This document shows, in pieces, positions 1-5,524 of a stretch of DNA of 6,305 nucleotides. The DNA is taken from contig JAISXS010000040.1 in NCBI GenBank assembly GCA_031270385.1, forward strand, positions 1 through 6,305, read 5' to 3'. Below the pieces are notes generated by a model that was not told where the DNA came from, searched no databases, and saw only the letters and a program-made list of their open reading frames with translations. A program made the position numbers and the translations under genes. Source of the stretch: Puniceicoccales bacterium (GTDB taxonomy: Bacteria > Verrucomicrobiota > Verrucomicrobiia > Opitutales > JAIRKQ01). The first letter of the stretch is position 1. Each line of letters opens with the position of its first letter.

Positions 1-1
1 T

Positions 2-118
2 GAACGTCTTTTCCGTCGCATCAAGGCCTACAGACGCATATTTTCCCGCTTCGATAAACTCGATGTCATCTTCCTCGGTTTCGTTTCTCTTGCCCTCGTT
101 CTAGAATTCCTTAGATAG
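2..118 (+). CDS. IS5-family transposase, C-terminal end (cut by window edge)
   Basis: This is the last 38 codons of a DDE transposase, read in frame 2 and ending at the TAG at 116-118. The peptide starts ERLFRRIKAYRRIFSRFDKL and continues through a hydrophobic helix to LVLEFLR. The first complete codon is Glu, followed six residues later by Lys, matching the E-(6)-K part of the Y-(2)-R-(3)-E-(6)-K signature of IS4/IS5-class transposases. So the window begins at the third catalytic acidic residue. The FRRI-x-x-R-x-DK stretch after it is also typical of the IS5 family. Whether the upstream part is intact cannot be seen. It has no evident functional link to the secretion genes but marks a rearrangement-prone spot beside them. 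Confidence 0.85.
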   Translation, partial: ERLFRRIKAYRRIFSRFDKLDVIFLGFVSLALVLEFLR

Positions 119-131
119 CGTTAACACGCCC
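119..131. repeat. possible right terminal inverted repeat of the IS5-family element
   Basis: Directly after the transposase stop comes GTTAACACGCCC followed by TAA. IS5-family elements end within a few tens of bases of the transposase stop, and GGGCGTGTT-like tips (seen here on the reverse strand) fit that family. The left end is outside the window, so the inverted repeat cannot be confirmed. Confidence 0.3.
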
Positions 132-220
132 TAACAAAAACACCCAAATTGCAGACGAAACAAATAAAAACTCAGATGCGTACAGCTTTTTTCCCTCACC
201 AGGCAATGCCTTATTTTCGT

Positions 221-727
221 TCACATAAGCTTCCTGATAACAAAAATGACAACTGTGACACACACTGCCATGGCGCAATTTCCAACTATCGTTTCCAGGA
301 GTTTGTATCGACTTTCAATGCCATGCATTGAGTAGGCTTCGTTCATAACCCTTCGCCTTCCACCGGCAGAAATTGCCTCCAACTGAGCCCGTCGATTCGC
401 TAGCGATGCGACTTGAGCTCTCAAAGTTTCGATTTCTGCGACTGTTATGTTTTCCGCGTACCTTTTTTCCATCTCATCTGGTTCCCCATGTATGGCGATG
501 GCAACATCGAGGGCAGCGTCCGCCAGCGGTCCATCCCTTACCCGCCCAACGTAGAGCATAATCTGTTCGATATCTTGCATTTTCTTTGAAATTTCCGCAA
601 TTTCGTCCTGAACTTGATACATGCGCTCCAATGTTGAATGGTGTATTTTTGTTATCGAATTACACCCGATGCATGCAAAAATCCACAAAAGTGATAATAT
701 GAAAATTTTTATTTTCTGTGCAGCCAT
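221..727 (-). CDS. lipoprotein-like coiled-coil protein with C-terminal membrane helix
   Basis: Unrecognised 168-residue protein. I start it at the ATG at 727 rather than the TTG at 760: from 727 it opens with a bacterial leader (MAAQKIKIF, then a hydrophobic run to about residue 18), and GGA lies a few bases upstream. Two cysteines follow the leader: Cys19 after I-F-A and Cys22 after C-I-G. Either could be a loose lipobox cysteine; neither is perfect. Residues about 32-58 and 84-118 are charged, heptad-like helices (for example LERMYQVQDEIAEISKKM). Residues about 148-165 form a membrane helix ending in RKLM, so positive charge on the cytoplasmic side implies N-out/C-in. This bitopic layout recalls SctJ and phage unimolecular spanins, but no SctJ ring motif is seen and the length is short. 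It is divergent from sctS. Function unknown; a role in the secretion system is only contextual. Confidence 0.7.
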   Translation of the reverse strand: MAAQKIKIFILSLLWIFACIGCNSITKIHHSTLERMYQVQDEIAEISKKMQDIEQIMLYVGRVRDGPLADAALDVAIAIHGEPDEMEKRYAENITVAEIETLRAQVASLANRRAQLEAISAGGRRRVMNEAYSMHGIESRYKLLETIVGNCAMAVCVTVVIFVIRKLM

Positions 728-775
728 GAAAGTTCCGTAGTCGCCAACTGCACCCAACAAAATTGTTACGATAAA

Positions 776-804
776 ATTATATCGCCAAAATTACCACATC
801 AAAA
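776..804 (-). promoter_or_regulatory. sigma70-like promoter for the divergent 168-residue gene
   Basis: On the minus strand there is a perfect TATAAT (781 to 776). Upstream candidates for the -35 box are TTTTGA (804 to 799, 17-base spacer) or TTGATG (802 to 797, 15-base spacer). Initiation near 769 would give a leader of about 40 bases to the ATG at 727. The -10 is convincing; the -35 is weak. Confidence 0.45.
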
Positions 805-912
805 ACTTACTCCTATCGCCCGATACAAACGAAACAAACTGATCCAATTCACCGGGCACGCCTTTGGACGTCATCCGCCTCAATCCTGGAAACGTTTTAC
901 ACGCACATGTAC

Positions 913-943
913 TTGTTCCCTATCGTACTGAAATAACTATAAG
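913..943 (+). promoter_or_regulatory. weak candidate promoter for sctSTU
   Basis: TTGTTC (913-918) and TATAAG (938-943) lie upstream of sctS, but the spacer is 19 bases, longer than ideal. A transcript from here would have a leader of about 35-40 bases. No better sigma70 match is visible, so an activator-dependent promoter, common for type III secretion operons, is possible. The rest of 782-985 shows no gene and no sctR remnant. Confidence 0.25.
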
Positions 944-985
944 TATTGTTTCGGCGGGAAAATTTAATTAAATGCATTTTGGGTT

Positions 986-1255
986 ATGAGCGAAGGTTTG
1001 GTTTTAAGCGTCACGTCGAAGGCATTGATCCTAGTGTTAGTCCTTTCTATGCCTCCGATTTTGGTGGCTACGATCGTTGGGCTGTTTGTCAGTCTACTCC
1101 AAGCGCTCACACAGGTGCAGGAACAAACGCTTGGATTCGCGGTGAAGTTGATATTTGTTATAACTATACTTGCGCTAACAACACATTGGATAGGTGGCGA
1201 AATTTTGGGGTTTACCAATTACTTGTTTAATGATTTCCCGTTACTGATAGAGTGA
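986..1255 (+). CDS. sctS: type III secretion export-gate protein SctS (YscS family)
   Basis: A small inner-membrane protein, 89 residues, the usual length for the family. In the known complex, SctS joins SctR and SctT in the helical export gate through which substrates enter the needle channel. Two membrane helices are visible (about residues 14-37 and 51-70), joined by the family hallmark LQALTQVQEQTLGF (38-51), preceded by SMPPILVA. The N-terminus MSEGLVLSVTSKAL lines up with the start I remember for Yersinia YscS, supporting the ATG at 986. No Shine-Dalgarno sequence is evident (only GGG-TT before ATG). It is the first gene of the operon here. sctR, which normally precedes it, is absent, and the upstream gene is on the other strand. 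sctT starts 10 bases after its stop. Confidence 0.95.
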   Translation: MSEGLVLSVTSKALILVLVLSMPPILVATIVGLFVSLLQALTQVQEQTLGFAVKLIFVITILALTTHWIGGEILGFTNYLFNDFPLLIE

Positions 1256-1265
1256 ATTACAAGCT

Positions 1266-2054
1266 ATGCAGATGCCAATCGATGAAATTGCGATCCTGTG
1301 CTTCTTAGTTGTCGTGTCTATGGTGCGGTTGGGAGCGGCGTTGGCAATCGCTCCGTTTTTTTCGCGCCAATTCATCGTCGGAACCGGGAGAAATGTCGTA
1401 ATGTTCTCCCTTTCGTTGCCACTGTTTCCGCTCGTCTTTCCAACAATCCCAGCTGGTCGCTTCGCCATACTGACCATCGGATTCTTGCTGGTAAAAGAGG
1501 CTGTCATCGGCATAATACTTGGTTTCGTGACAGGTTTCATTTTTTACGTAGCCGAGGGGGTTGGATTCATTGTCGACGTGCAGCGGGGGTCATCCATGGC
1601 GACAATATTTGACCAAATGGCTGGCTCGCAAACGTCACTTATGGGGAGTTTCTTAATCCAGATGATGTCCGTTGCATTTTTTTCAGCTGGGGGATTTCTG
1701 TTTTTCCTGACTCTGATTTACAAAACCTATCAAGTTTGGCCAGTATTTTCGTTTTTCCCGACATTCGAGGGCAGTTTTATTGTGTTTTTCACAAATTTGC
1801 TCAACCAATTGATGTCCATAATATTCTGTCTGGCGGCGCCAATTCTCATCGTTCTGTTCTTGGCAGAGTTTGGACTTGGTATGGTAAACAGGTTTGCACC
1901 GCAATTGAACGTTTTTTTTCTGTCGATGCCTCTAAAAAGCTGGCTGTCGATGATGTTTCTATTGATGTATTTGAGCTTTCTTGGGCACTTCTTTGAAAAA
2001 TATTTCACAACCGATAGCAAGCTTTTGGAATTTGTCAAAACATTCGTAAAATAG
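1266..2054 (+). CDS. sctT: type III secretion export-gate protein SctT (YscT family)
   Basis: Polytopic inner-membrane protein of 262 residues, normal for the SctT/FliR family; it packs with SctR and SctS in the export gate. Conserved blocks include KEAVIGIILGFVTG (77-90), GFIVDVQRGSSMA (100-112), SQTSLMG (121-127) and LAEFGLGMVNRFAPQLNVF (199-217), ending in SMPLKS (220-225). Hydrophobic helices cover about 9-31, 44-60, 66-100, 130-151, 170-205 and 225-243, so most of the chain is membrane-embedded. A C-terminal tail of about 20 charged residues follows. The start is the ATG at 1266; a second in-frame ATG two codons later (1272) is equally possible. No clear Shine-Dalgarno sequence precedes either, so translation may be coupled to sctS 10 bases upstream. 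The stop abuts the sctU ATG with no gap. Confidence 0.95.
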   Translation: MQMPIDEIAILCFLVVVSMVRLGAALAIAPFFSRQFIVGTGRNVVMFSLSLPLFPLVFPTIPAGRFAILTIGFLLVKEAVIGIILGFVTGFIFYVAEGVGFIVDVQRGSSMATIFDQMAGSQTSLMGSFLIQMMSVAFFSAGGFLFFLTLIYKTYQVWPVFSFFPTFEGSFIVFFTNLLNQLMSIIFCLAAPILIVLFLAEFGLGMVNRFAPQLNVFFLSMPLKSWLSMMFLLMYLSFLGHFFEKYFTTDSKLLEFVKTFVK

Positions 2055-3140
2055 ATGAGTGGCGAAAAAACAGAAATGCCGACGCCGAAAAGGCTTCGCG
2101 ATGCCAGAAAAAAAGGGCAGGTGTCGAAAAGTACAGATGTCAACTCAACCGCCATCCTCATAGGAATATTTTCATACATAGGCGCCGGATGGGGTAGGCA
2201 CATGGAAATTCTCAGCGACATGGTTGCGCTTCCAGTTGCCTACATGGCGGAAGATTTCAAAATGTCATATCCCAATGTTTTGGTTGGTGTGTTTCTGCAT
2301 ATACTGAAAATTGTATTGCCGGCCATAGGGATCTGTATGCTCATGGCAATTGTCGCAAATTGCGCCCAAATAGGATTTTTGCTGACATTTGAGCCGATCA
2401 AGCCGGATATCAAAAAAATTAATCCTGCGGAAAAACTTAAACAAATATTTTCCAAAAAAAACCTTTTTGAATTTTTAAAATCTTCACTAAAAATTACTTT
2501 CCTCGGCATTCTTATTTACAAAGTAATAAAAAATGTCATACGCGACTTACTGTTGCTCCCGTTTTGCGGCCTGCACGGGATAATTGACATTCTGGGCCCC
2601 ATAATGCGTCGTTTTGCCTACAATGTAATTTTCGCCTATGTCGTCGTTGCGTGCATAGACTTCGTCTTCCAGAAACGCAACTTCATGAGCAAAATGAAGA
2701 TGTCGAAAGATGAAATTAAACGCGAGTATAAGGAAAGCGAAGGAGATCCGCATATAAAAGGGAAACGCAAGCAGTTGCACAGGGAAATGGTTGAGCAGGA
2801 CGCTCCACGTAAGACAAAACAGGCAAGTGCACTGGTGACAAATCCGGAACACATAGCGGTCGCCATTTACTACGACTTCAAAAATCAGGGAACGTCTTTG
2901 CCGATTATTTTGGCCTCCGGGCAGGGGGCAATCGCCGAGGAAATGATACGCGTAGCACGGGAGAATGGAATCCCCATAATGCGCAACGTTCCCCTCGCCC
3001 ATGCACTGCTGGACGTTGGCGAAGTAATGACATTTATCCCGACAGAGTTGATCGAGCCAGTGGCAGAAGTGTTGCGCTGGGTATATGAAATGAAAGAACA
3101 GCACGAGCAGGGAATAGGCCTCGAGATAGATGCCACGTGA
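2055..3140 (+). CDS. sctU: type III secretion switch protein SctU (YscU family) with NPEH cleavage motif
   Basis: Export-apparatus protein of 361 residues, slightly longer than Yersinia YscU. The N-terminus MSGEKTEMPTPKRLRDARKK is diagnostic. Four membrane segments lie at about 30-57, 75-110, 143-168 and 185-206. The conserved loop EPIKPDIKKINP (113-124) and linker KMSKDEIKREYKESEG (215-230) follow the Ysc pattern. The cytoplasmic domain begins about 210. In this family self-cleavage between Asn and Pro of an NPTH loop switches export from needle components to later substrates. Here the tetrapeptide at 263-266 is NPEH: the cleavage Asn, Pro and His are kept and Thr is replaced by Glu. The domain ends with IMRNVPLAHALLD (308-320) and FIPTELIEPVAEVLRWV (327-343), as expected. 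The ATG directly abuts the sctT stop, implying translational coupling. A palindromic repeat begins 9 bases after the stop and may shape the 3' end of the transcript. Confidence 0.96.
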   Translation: MSGEKTEMPTPKRLRDARKKGQVSKSTDVNSTAILIGIFSYIGAGWGRHMEILSDMVALPVAYMAEDFKMSYPNVLVGVFLHILKIVLPAIGICMLMAIVANCAQIGFLLTFEPIKPDIKKINPAEKLKQIFSKKNLFEFLKSSLKITFLGILIYKVIKNVIRDLLLLPFCGLHGIIDILGPIMRRFAYNVIFAYVVVACIDFVFQKRNFMSKMKMSKDEIKREYKESEGDPHIKGKRKQLHREMVEQDAPRKTKQASALVTNPEHIAVAIYYDFKNQGTSLPIILASGQGAIAEEMIRVARENGIPIMRNVPLAHALLDVGEVMTFIPTELIEPVAEVLRWVYEMKEQHEQGIGLEIDAT

Positions 3141-3149
3141 TTTGACTTA

Positions 3150-3255
3150 TATAGTCATCTTCCTCGAGAAAAAGCACACTCCCCATCCCAAAAAACGGGA
3201 GTTTTTCCGTTAAATATCGTTGAGTAGCATGCCTTTTTCAAGTAAGACAACTATA
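3150..3255 (+). mobile_element. palindromic MITE-like repeat, copy 1
   Basis: A 106-bp element with ends TATAG and CTATA. The left end TATAGTCATCTTCCTCGAG and the reverse complement of the right end (TATAGTTGTCTTACTTGAA) form an imperfect inverted repeat of about 26 bases. It contains the shared core TAAATATCGT (3211-3220) and a small internal hairpin (CCC, A-rich loop, GGG at about 3187-3199) followed by TTTTT. I call this orientation plus. No coding capacity. It starts 9 bases after the sctU stop; in RNA the full palindrome would form a long hairpin that could terminate or protect the operon transcript. Confidence 0.85.
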
Positions 3256-3347
3256 AGTGCTTTCATAAATACTAGAACCAATCCTCAACGTTGTTGCCAC
3301 AAGATCCTGATTAAATGTGAAAAATGTAGGCAATTTAAAATTTTGTA

Positions 3348-3376
3348 TTGACTAGATCATATTTTGGCAATACGAA
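3348..3376 (+). promoter_or_regulatory. candidate promoter for the 102-residue ORF
   Basis: TTGACT (3348-3353) is followed after 17 bases by TACGAA (3371-3376). The -35 is good and the -10 poor. The stretch between the end of the first repeat and 3453 has no gene and is AT-rich. This is the best promoter candidate seen there. Confidence 0.35.
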
Positions 3377-3441
3377 CCATCCTGACAGTGTGGTCGTGAA
3401 AAATTTCCGGGCACAGGTGTACTTTTATTCATATTTAAATT

Positions 3442-3445
3442 AGGG
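3442..3445 (+). promoter_or_regulatory. ribosome binding site of the 102-residue ORF
   Basis: AGGG, within TTAGGGAA, lies 7 bases before the ATG at 3453. It is the clearest Shine-Dalgarno sequence in the window and supports that ORF being translated. Confidence 0.6.
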
Positions 3446-3452
3446 AAAAATT

Positions 3453-3761
3453 ATGCAACCTATTGTTTTTTTTACGTCGGATGACAATCTGACGAAATGT
3501 AGTGGCACACAAAACGTTATTAATCAGTTTCAAAATCTAAATGCCGTTGAGCAGAACGAAATAACTGATTTTTTTGTCTACTCGGCCGCACACGGAGAAC
3601 CCGGGAATGATCCCGACCACTCCGTTAGCATCCAGGTTGATCCTATTAAATACGTCGAAATGGATTACTCGGTCAGCAGAGCCGGGGATGCTGGTGTTGC
3701 TGGTGGTTCGCTCCTTACAACATATACGGTGAACGAACTGACTATTAGTTATCCTGCTTGA
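3453..3761 (+). CDS. hypothetical protein, 102 residues, 3' end formed by a repeat
   Basis: Not a family I recognise. It has its own ribosome binding site and a plausible promoter, so it is likely expressed. No signal peptide, membrane helix or coiled coil is seen. The chain is polar and Asn/Asp/Ser-rich in the first half (NVINQFQNLNAVEQNE), then acidic and Gly-rich (HGEPGNDPDH, GDAGVAGGS), ending in a likely beta stretch (LLTTYTVNELTIS). A single Cys occurs at residue 16. The last five codons (ISYPA) and the stop lie inside the inverted repeat copy that begins at 3743, so the present C-terminus probably arose when the repeat inserted. A role as a secreted substrate is suggested only by its place after sctU; truncation to a pseudogene is an alternative. 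Confidence 0.55.
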   Translation: MQPIVFFTSDDNLTKCSGTQNVINQFQNLNAVEQNEITDFFVYSAAHGEPGNDPDHSVSIQVDPIKYVEMDYSVSRAGDAGVAGGSLLTTYTVNELTISYPA

Positions 3762-3848
3762 TAAAAGCATTTTGTCTAACGATATTTAGCGGCAAGGTTC
3801 CTGTTTTTTGGAATGAAGGGTGTGCTTTTTTCGGGAAAGATGACTATA
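3743..3848 (-). mobile_element. palindromic MITE-like repeat, copy 2 (inverted)
   Basis: Reverse-oriented copy. Its reverse complement reads TATAGTCATCTTTCCCG at the start and contains TAAATATCGTTAGAC, aligning along its whole length with copies 1 and 3. The end at 3743 has one extra base (TATTAG instead of TATAG). It overlaps the last 19 bases of the 102-residue ORF and supplies its stop codon. Confidence 0.82.
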
Positions 3849-3943
3849 TCTGCGCAGTGACACCAGCGATACGGGAAACGGGACCGCGGACGTTTGACGG
3901 CCGGGCTTAAAAATCCACGCTTTGGCTGACACGAAAAAATCTC

Positions 3944-3975
3944 TGCATAGACCCTCCGTCCGGAGGGTTTGTGCA
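3944..3975 (+). terminator. strong hairpin, possible terminator or structured RNA
   Basis: A 14-bp stem pairs 3944-3957 with 3962-3975 around the loop GTCC. Its inner part is ACCCTCC/GGAGGGT and the outer part TGCATAG/TTGTGCA, with two G-U pairs. No U-tract follows, so it is not a classical intrinsic terminator. It might end the transcript from the 102-residue ORF or belong to a small RNA. The near-symmetry means it could act on either strand. Confidence 0.4.
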
Positions 3976-4005
3976 TGGGCTGATGGGTTGTCTGCGGCAG
4001 CATGC
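3973..4005. other. second stem-loop overlapping the first
   Basis: GCATG (3973-3977) and CTG (3980-3982) can pair with CAG (3998-4000) and CATGC (4001-4005), leaving a two-base bulge. It shares GCA with the preceding hairpin, so the two would be mutually exclusive at that point, like an alternative-fold arrangement. This is read by eye only. Confidence 0.25.
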
Positions 4006-4102
4006 AAAATTTTACTTTATTTTCGCGTATTGAGTCACATCATAAAATATTTCAACAATAATTACATTTTTTATTTAAAATTAAAAAAATAAAGTTGATC
4101 TG

Positions 4103-5239
4103 GTGCGAAAAAATTTAGCATGCATCGAAAGCTTGCAAATGATAAATGATTTAGTGCCCCAAAGTACACGGATTTCGTCGATTAGCTCAAATGAATGTAT
4201 AGTAAAGAAAAAAATCGCTGACAGTAAGAGTTGTTGGACCAAGGAGAATGTAAACCATGATTTCGACGCAAAAGACGAGATGGCTTGCTCGGAAGAAAAA
4301 AGTAGCGTGTTTTTCAAAAATTATCCATGGGACAGATGCCCTTTTTGTGCGCAAATTTTTACTGATGGTGTGCATCTTTGCCAACGATTTGCGGACCTCG
4401 ACGGGGATACACATGGAATACCTCCGAATTTTTCAGATTGCACAGACAAGAAACCGGATGGCAATACATTCGCATTCCTTCCGTCATCGCCCAGATGGTC
4501 CGCATTTGACGATCAATATCGCTTAAACTTTACCAACGTGACCGACACCGATGTCAAAAACTCATACGATACCGGCAATCAACACGGTCTTGAAAACGAT
4601 GAGATTACCCCTTCCCCGGTGTTTTTATCGGACGCAAGCGAATCACCGCCTCAACAAAATTCTGAGCCAACTTTGGTAAAGGACACCGAATTTACAACAA
4701 AAAATGATGAGCTACGCGCAGAGAATGCCAAACTTTCAAAGGAAAATTTCGCCTTATGTGTACAAAACGAACGATTATGGAACGAGAATATCTTTCTGCG
4801 AAAAAAGAAGGACGAACCTGAATGGAAAAACAGCAATTCGTGCAAAAGACAGAGCACCGTGCCGGCAAGCAAAGGAAATTCTTCGGAACAAAATACCGCC
4901 ACGCCATACGGGTATATTTCTCCTTCTGACCAAAAATACTACGGCAGCGCACAACAGCAGAATGAGCATGAGCTGTCAACTGAAAATTCTGCCATGTTCG
5001 CAAAGAATACACAATTGCAAAATGCGAATGTCTTCCTACGCAGAAGGAATAGCAAATTGGAACAAATGAACAACGAATTACGTAGAAAACATGGTAAACC
5101 GTGTCTGGCCATCGGAACTTCACAAAGCAAATTAACAGAACCACCTATGGGCACGCCAATCCCTATTAAAAAAAAGTACCAACAGACAAGTTCGTTTGTC
5201 TTTGATCAAAAACCAAACGCCAAACATCGAAAAAAATAG
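4103..5239 (+). CDS. hypothetical coiled-coil protein with tandem 80-residue repeat
   Basis: Unrecognised, up to 378 residues from a GTG at 4103; the ATG at 4139 (366 residues) is an alternative, and neither has a clear ribosome binding site. No membrane helix or Sec signal. The N-terminal 30 residues contain a Ser/Thr-rich stretch (STRISSISS), compatible with, but not proof of, a type III secretion signal. Residues 79-93 (CPFCAQIFTDGVHLC) have C-x2-C-x8-H-x-C spacing, a possible zinc knuckle. The middle (100-200) is Ser/Asp/Pro-rich and looks disordered. Two Asn-rich heptad segments (about 202-236 and 288-330) share LSxEN and an N-x-FLR motif exactly 80 residues apart, and the similarity continues to residue 360. 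The C-terminus is basic (HRKK). It lies between two repeats downstream of sctU. A secreted effector or structural protein is conceivable; function unknown. Confidence 0.65.
   Translation: MRKNLACIESLQMINDLVPQSTRISSISSNECIVKKKIADSKSCWTKENVNHDFDAKDEMACSEEKSSVFFKNYPWDRCPFCAQIFTDGVHLCQRFADLDGDTHGIPPNFSDCTDKKPDGNTFAFLPSSPRWSAFDDQYRLNFTNVTDTDVKNSYDTGNQHGLENDEITPSPVFLSDASESPPQQNSEPTLVKDTEFTTKNDELRAENAKLSKENFALCVQNERLWNENIFLRKKKDEPEWKNSNSCKRQSTVPASKGNSSEQNTATPYGYISPSDQKYYGSAQQQNEHELSTENSAMFAKNTQLQNANVFLRRRNSKLEQMNNELRRKHGKPCLAIGTSQSKLTEPPMGTPIPIKKKYQQTSSFVFDQKPNAKHRKK
4733..5182 (+). repeat. in-gene tandem duplication, 80-codon period
   Basis: Residues 211-280 and 291-360 of the 378-residue ORF align without a gap at an offset of 80. 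By hand I count 22 identities in 70 positions, concentrated in LSxENxA, N-x2-L-x-N-x-N, FLR, and later T-x2-P-x-G and K-Y. The DNA copies have diverged, so the duplication is old. Confidence 0.55.
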
Positions 5240-5318
5240 TCTTAAACCCAGCGCACTACAGCAAGCTAACACAACAAACAGCCCCTTATCCCCGGTGCCT
5301 GTACAATAACGAAAATAC

Positions 5319-5423
5319 TATAGTCATCTTCCCCAAAAAAAGCACATCCTCCGTTCCAAAAAACGGGAATCTTTCCGCTAAATATCGTTAAACAGAATGC
5401 TTTTCTCAAGCAAGACAACTATA
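5319..5423 (+). mobile_element. palindromic MITE-like repeat, copy 3
   Basis: A 105-bp copy in the plus orientation, TATAGTCATCTTCCCC at the left end and GACAACTATA at the right, with core TAAATATCGT. It is highly similar to copy 1 throughout. It separates the 378-residue gene (stop at 5239) from the 114-residue gene and could form a transcript-ending hairpin. Confidence 0.85.
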
Positions 5424-5441
5424 AAGCGCAAACGAATTTGG

Positions 5442-5502
5442 CATTTTGCAAAACACTTGATTTTGTGTCATTGCAAAACTCTGGGTTTGACATTTGCTAA
5501 AC
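5442..5502 (+). repeat. three short direct repeats at a promoter
   Basis: CATTTTGCAAAAC (5442-5454), CATTGCAAAAC (5469-5479) and CATTTGCTAAAC (5491-5502) lie upstream of the 114-residue gene. The third overlaps the -35 box and the first contains the palindrome TTTTGCAAAA. They look like binding sites for a regulator, but the spacing (27 and 22 bases) is uneven and the sequences are AT-rich. Confidence 0.35.
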
Positions 5503-5514
5503 TTGCGCTACATT
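5487..5514 (+). promoter_or_regulatory. sigma70 promoter for the 114-residue gene
   Basis: A consensus TTGACA (5487-5492), a 16-base spacer, then TACATT (5509-5514). This is the best promoter in the window. Transcription would begin about 5520-5522, only a few bases before the ATG at 5525. Confidence 0.6.
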
Positions 5515-5524
5515 TTTTACTGCG

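Larger units (their letters stand above)
3849..4102. other. gene-free spacer: GC-rich structured part, then very AT-rich part
   Basis: No convincing ORF on either strand. Positions about 3853-4005 are clearly GC-richer than their surroundings and hold two stem-forming segments, listed separately. Positions 4006-4102 are extremely AT-rich, with many A and T runs, and presumably contain the promoter of the 378-residue gene, though no single -35/-10 pair stands out. The composition jump suggests an inserted or structured non-coding segment, possibly a small RNA. Confidence 0.4.

Noticed and set aside
65..77. GTCATCTTCCTCG, identical over 13 bases to the left arm of the repeat family
   Set aside because: It is inside the transposase reading frame (coding for VIFL), without TATAG tip, core or right arm. 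Treated as coincidence, though it could hint at an origin of the repeat arm.
221..727. Calling the divergent protein SctJ or a phage spanin
   Set aside because: Topology is similar, but the SctJ ring-domain signature is absent, the protein is much shorter than SctJ, and no lysis genes are nearby.
782..985. Remnant of sctR upstream of sctS
   Set aside because: Translations of this stretch show no SctR-like hydrophobic helices or conserved C-terminal motif, and are interrupted by stops.
946..1230. ORF of 94 codons overlapping sctS in another frame
   Set aside because: Its sequence is only an alternative-frame reading of the unmistakable sctS gene; no independent support.
3150..3255. Repeats as integron attC sites, since several contain GTTRRRY (for example GTTGAGT, GTTAAAC) and alternate with ORFs
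   Set aside because: The GTTRRRY match lies inside the element, not at an end; no partner RYYYAAC is found at the mirror position, copies 4 and 5 lack it, and orientations are mixed. Inverted TATAG termini fit a MITE better.
3853..3935. tRNA-like gene in the GC-rich spacer
   Set aside because: No cloverleaf, no T-loop consensus and no acceptor stem could be paired.
4704..5069. ORF of 121 codons overlapping the coiled-coil gene in another frame
   Set aside because: The overlapping frame has the repeat structure and coiled-coil heptads; this one lacks a ribosome binding site and coherent features.
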